From positions 1-8,464 of the forward strand of contig JAEORG010000290.1 in NCBI GenBank assembly GCA_016841005.1: a stretch of 8,464 nucleotides of DNA, given 5' to 3'. Made by a program: the position numbers and the translations under genes. Under the pieces are notes generated by a model. That model saw only the letters and a list, made by a program, of their open reading frames with translations. It was not told the origin of the DNA and did no database searches. Positions 6,806-8,464 of this stretch are shown piece by piece; the stretch's first letter is position 1, and every line of letters starts with the position of its first letter. The stretch comes from Candidatus Thorarchaeota archaeon (lineage in GTDB: Archaea > Asgardarchaeota > Thorarchaeia > Thorarchaeales > Thorarchaeaceae).

Positions 6806-8245
6806 TCACCAATCCGAAGAGTCCGGTTCAGAAGTTTCGTCGACATCTAAGTACTTGAGGGACTTTCTCTTACGAAACCAAGACCATAGTCGATACCATA
6901 TTGGCAAAATTATATCATCCAGGTTATTTCTTCTCCTGCGAAACCATAAGACAAGTCGGTACCTTGTTATTTGAATGATAGCAAAAACTATCACAGAAGA
7001 CATGAAAAGTAATCCTACGAACAGAGGAAGTCCAAAATAATACACTATAGTGATGTTGTTTTCTACGGTGTTGGAACCTGATAGATCGACGTATATGTTA
7101 TGTTCGATGTTATTCAGGCAAGTGTTGTGTGTCACTGTGTTGTAATCTGAGATATGGAGTTCGATGCCATTCCATGTATTGTTGCTGCAGGTATTACTCA
7201 CCACGGAATTATTATCTGAGTATTTGAGGTAGATGCCATTGCCATTGCTATAGCAGATGTTGTTCGCCACAGTGCTATTATCTGAGTATTCGAGGTAGAT
7301 GCCATTGCCGTTACTATAGCAGGTGTTGTTCGCTACATTGTTGGAATATGAATCACTGAGGTAGATGCCAGATTCTGTGTTATTTGAGCAAATATTGTTG
7401 CATACAGTGTTGAACATAGGTGTAGCGGGTCCATCAAATGTACTCGCGAGGCGGATGCCAGATACGGTGTTGTCGGTACAGATATTGTTCGCCACGGTAA
7501 TGGAATCTGATCCCTCAAGAGAGATGCCAACGTCGTTGATGAAGCAAGTGTTGCTCGTGATAGTAGCGGAATTTGATACACGGACGCAGATGCCATTCTC
7601 GTTGCTGAAGCAAGTGTTGTTCGCCACAGTGTTAGAATCTGAATAACTGAGTCCGATGCCGTCCCAGGTGTTGTTGTTGCAGGTATTCCTAGTCACGGTA
7701 TTCTTATATGACCTAATAATGTTGATTCCAATCACGTTGTTGTTGCAGGTGTTATTCGTTATAGTGATACCTTTTGAGTGTCCTTGGTAAATGCCCCAGT
7801 CGTTGCTACTGCAGGTGTTGTTGATTAGCTCACCATTGGTGACATTCCATATGTAGATTCCAGCCAGCCCCCTATGTGTAATAGCACCAGTGAAATTGCA
7901 GTTACTTATAGTGAAGCTGACTCGTGTATTCCTGATACTTATACAGTGAGCCAAAATTTCAATGCTTCCAATGCCAATGTCGAACCCATCAAGTATGTAC
8001 GGGTTCTCGGGAGACCCATCACCAGGCCATCTCTCTTGTAGAGCTGTATCCAAGAAGTTGGCATCGCCATCAATCGCTATGGGACTATGTGGGGTTCCTG
8101 AACGAAGCCTTCCCCGTTTCTCATGTTCTGAAACTACTATTGTTGACTGAGCAGCTATCCCCTCAAGGTCTGCTACGGGCATCAAGGCTAACAAGAACAT
8201 AAACAATGTCAGTAACATGAGGCCGCTACTGACTCTAGCAAGCAT
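6806..8245 (-). CDS. Secreted right-handed beta-helix (NosD/PbH1-type) surface protein with C-terminal anchor
   Basis: From ATG 8245 the protein has 479 residues, with GGAG eight bases upstream; TTG 8281 is a less likely start. Residues 1-33 are a signal peptide (LARVSSGLMLLTLFMFLLAL). A linker (HSPIAIDGDANF, then WPGDGSPENPYILDGFDI) precedes the helix. Residues about 95-398 are parallel beta-helix coils of 22-23 residues with a recurring N-N-T-C / G-I-Y motif, including many N-X-T/S sequons. Cysteines at 145, 167, 189, 212, 234, 256, 286, 309, 331, 353 and 376 recur once per coil. A membrane helix (about 401-426) is followed by a basic, Trp-rich tail ending SEPDSSDW. The fold is shared with NosD, carbohydrate-active enzymes and adhesins; no catalytic residues are recognised, so a structural or binding role on the cell surface is the safest reading. 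It shares orientation with the C25 gene but is separated from it by repeat copy C. Confidence 0.9.
   Translation of the reverse strand: MLARVSSGLMLLTLFMFLLALMPVADLEGIAAQSTIVVSEHEKRGRLRSGTPHSPIAIDGDANFLDTALQERWPGDGSPENPYILDGFDIGIGSIEILAHCISIRNTRVSFTISNCNFTGAITHRGLAGIYIWNVTNGELINNTCSSNDWGIYQGHSKGITITNNTCNNNVIGINIIRSYKNTVTRNTCNNNTWDGIGLSYSDSNTVANNTCFSNENGICVRVSNSATITSNTCFINDVGISLEGSDSITVANNICTDNTVSGIRLASTFDGPATPMFNTVCNNICSNNTESGIYLSDSYSNNVANNTCYSNGNGIYLEYSDNSTVANNICYSNGNGIYLKYSDNNSVVSNTCSNNTWNGIELHISDYNTVTHNTCLNNIEHNIYVDLSGSNTVENNITIVYYFGLPLFVGLLFMSSVIVFAIIQITRYRLVLWFRRRRNNLDDIILPIWYRLWSWFRKRKSLKYLDVDETSEPDSSDW
6873..6963 (-). repeat. Duplicated basic-aromatic motif in the beta-helix protein's tail
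   Basis: Positions 6873-6897 and 6939-6963 agree at 18 of 25 bases, 66 bases apart. They encode RYRLVLWFRRRR (429-440) and WYRLWSWFRKRK (450-461), both after the membrane helix. This suggests an internal duplication of 22 residues. Confidence 0.6.
7061..7882 (-). repeat. Tandem beta-helix coil repeats
   Basis: About a dozen degenerate units of 66-69 bases encode the coils. The closest pair, 7256-7321 and 7190-7255, encodes residues 309-330 and 331-352; the first ten residues of each (CYSNGNGIYL) are identical. The repetition lowers stop-codon frequency in other frames, so overlapping open frames here are not genes. One coil (256 to 286) carries about eight extra residues around FDGPATPM. Confidence 0.85.
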
Positions 8246-8464
8246 TCTTCTCTCTCCGATCCTATATGTGTTGATGTACAAGAAGTCGTTGCGTTCATTG
8301 TAATCAGCCCAAGGACTCTTTGAGATACGTCATTGTGATGACAACACTACAAATTAGGTTATTCTCATGACTTTGACATAAGTTTACCGAAAATCATCGT
8401 GTCGAGAGATCTTCGAGCCTGGGTTTCGACCTTACAGAAAAGAGGAATAACTCAATTCTTGCAA
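8246..8464. other. Upstream region of the beta-helix gene, no gene recognised
   Basis: No coding sequence or RNA gene is supported here. A small inverted repeat, GTCAT-TGTG-ATGAC (8329-8342), lies about 85 bases before the beta-helix start and could be a weak regulator site or chance. No clear TATA element at the expected distance was seen; TATATG near 8263 is too close to the start codon. Confidence 0.4.

Noticed and set aside
6579..6974. Plus-strand open frame of 131 codons between and over the two minus-strand surface genes
   Set aside because: It overlaps both neighbouring genes and repeat copy C in a frame other than the conserved one, has unusual composition rich in Arg, Cys and His, and shows no recognisable domain.
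7333..7646. Open frames on both strands inside the beta-helix gene
   Set aside because: They arise because the coil repeats lack stops in several frames; their translations are shadows of the repeat.
7061..7882. CRISPR-like regular spacing of similar segments
   Set aside because: The periodicity is 66-69 bases with no constant repeat or unique spacers, and the frame encodes regular beta-helix coils.
8395..8440. Stretch resembling a tRNA T-loop (GGTTTCGACC)
   Set aside because: No acceptor stem, anticodon arm or D arm can be paired around it.

Overview
The window looks like chromosomal DNA from an archaeon of moderate GC. The evidence is a FilR1-type winged-helix regulator, an iron-sulfur flavoprotein with the compact Isf cysteine motif, GGTG-type ribosome binding sites, and two secreted proteins of kinds common in archaea: a C25-family peptidase and an Asn/Cys-rich beta-helix protein. 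The beta-helix N-terminus (around PIAIDGDANF and WPGDGSPENPYILDGFDI) resembles surface proteins I associate with Asgard archaea, Thorarchaeota in particular. That placement is a guess from memory, not a search.

Layout. Positions 1-1922 hold a tightly overlapping minus-strand operon: an iron-sulfur flavoprotein, a small stand-alone SCP2 (sterol-carrier-like) protein, and a membrane protein ending in a second, paralogous SCP2 domain that runs off the left edge. A divergent plus-strand regulator starts near 2031, just after a perfect 14-bp palindrome, and is the obvious candidate to control the operon and itself. Positions 2948-4726 hold a plus-strand M3-family zinc oligopeptidase. The right half is minus strand: a membrane-anchored C25 (gingipain-like) cysteine peptidase at 4854-6593 and a membrane-anchored right-handed beta-helix protein at 6806-8245. 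The last ~220 bases are upstream DNA with no recognisable gene.

The most unusual signal is a dispersed repeat of about 110 bases, present three times in the same orientation (2785-2898, 4734-4843, 6668-6776). Each copy has a 5' part that differs between copies mostly at codon third positions and reads as a shared peptide with the core DYLPYRQEKQ. Each ends in a GGGAGC/GCTCCC-type hairpin followed by a T-rich tract. Two copies sit directly after plus-strand stop codons and look like terminators. The third lies between two minus-strand genes and serves no visible plus-strand gene. It looks like decayed remains of a multicopy coding sequence whose 3' end carries a terminator, or an undescribed intergenic element family.

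Functionally, the left operon suggests an electron-transfer flavoprotein working with hydrophobic-ligand-binding proteins, one soluble and one at the membrane, under a local regulator. The right side looks like cell-surface machinery. The M3 peptidase is probably an independent cytosolic peptide-degrading enzyme.
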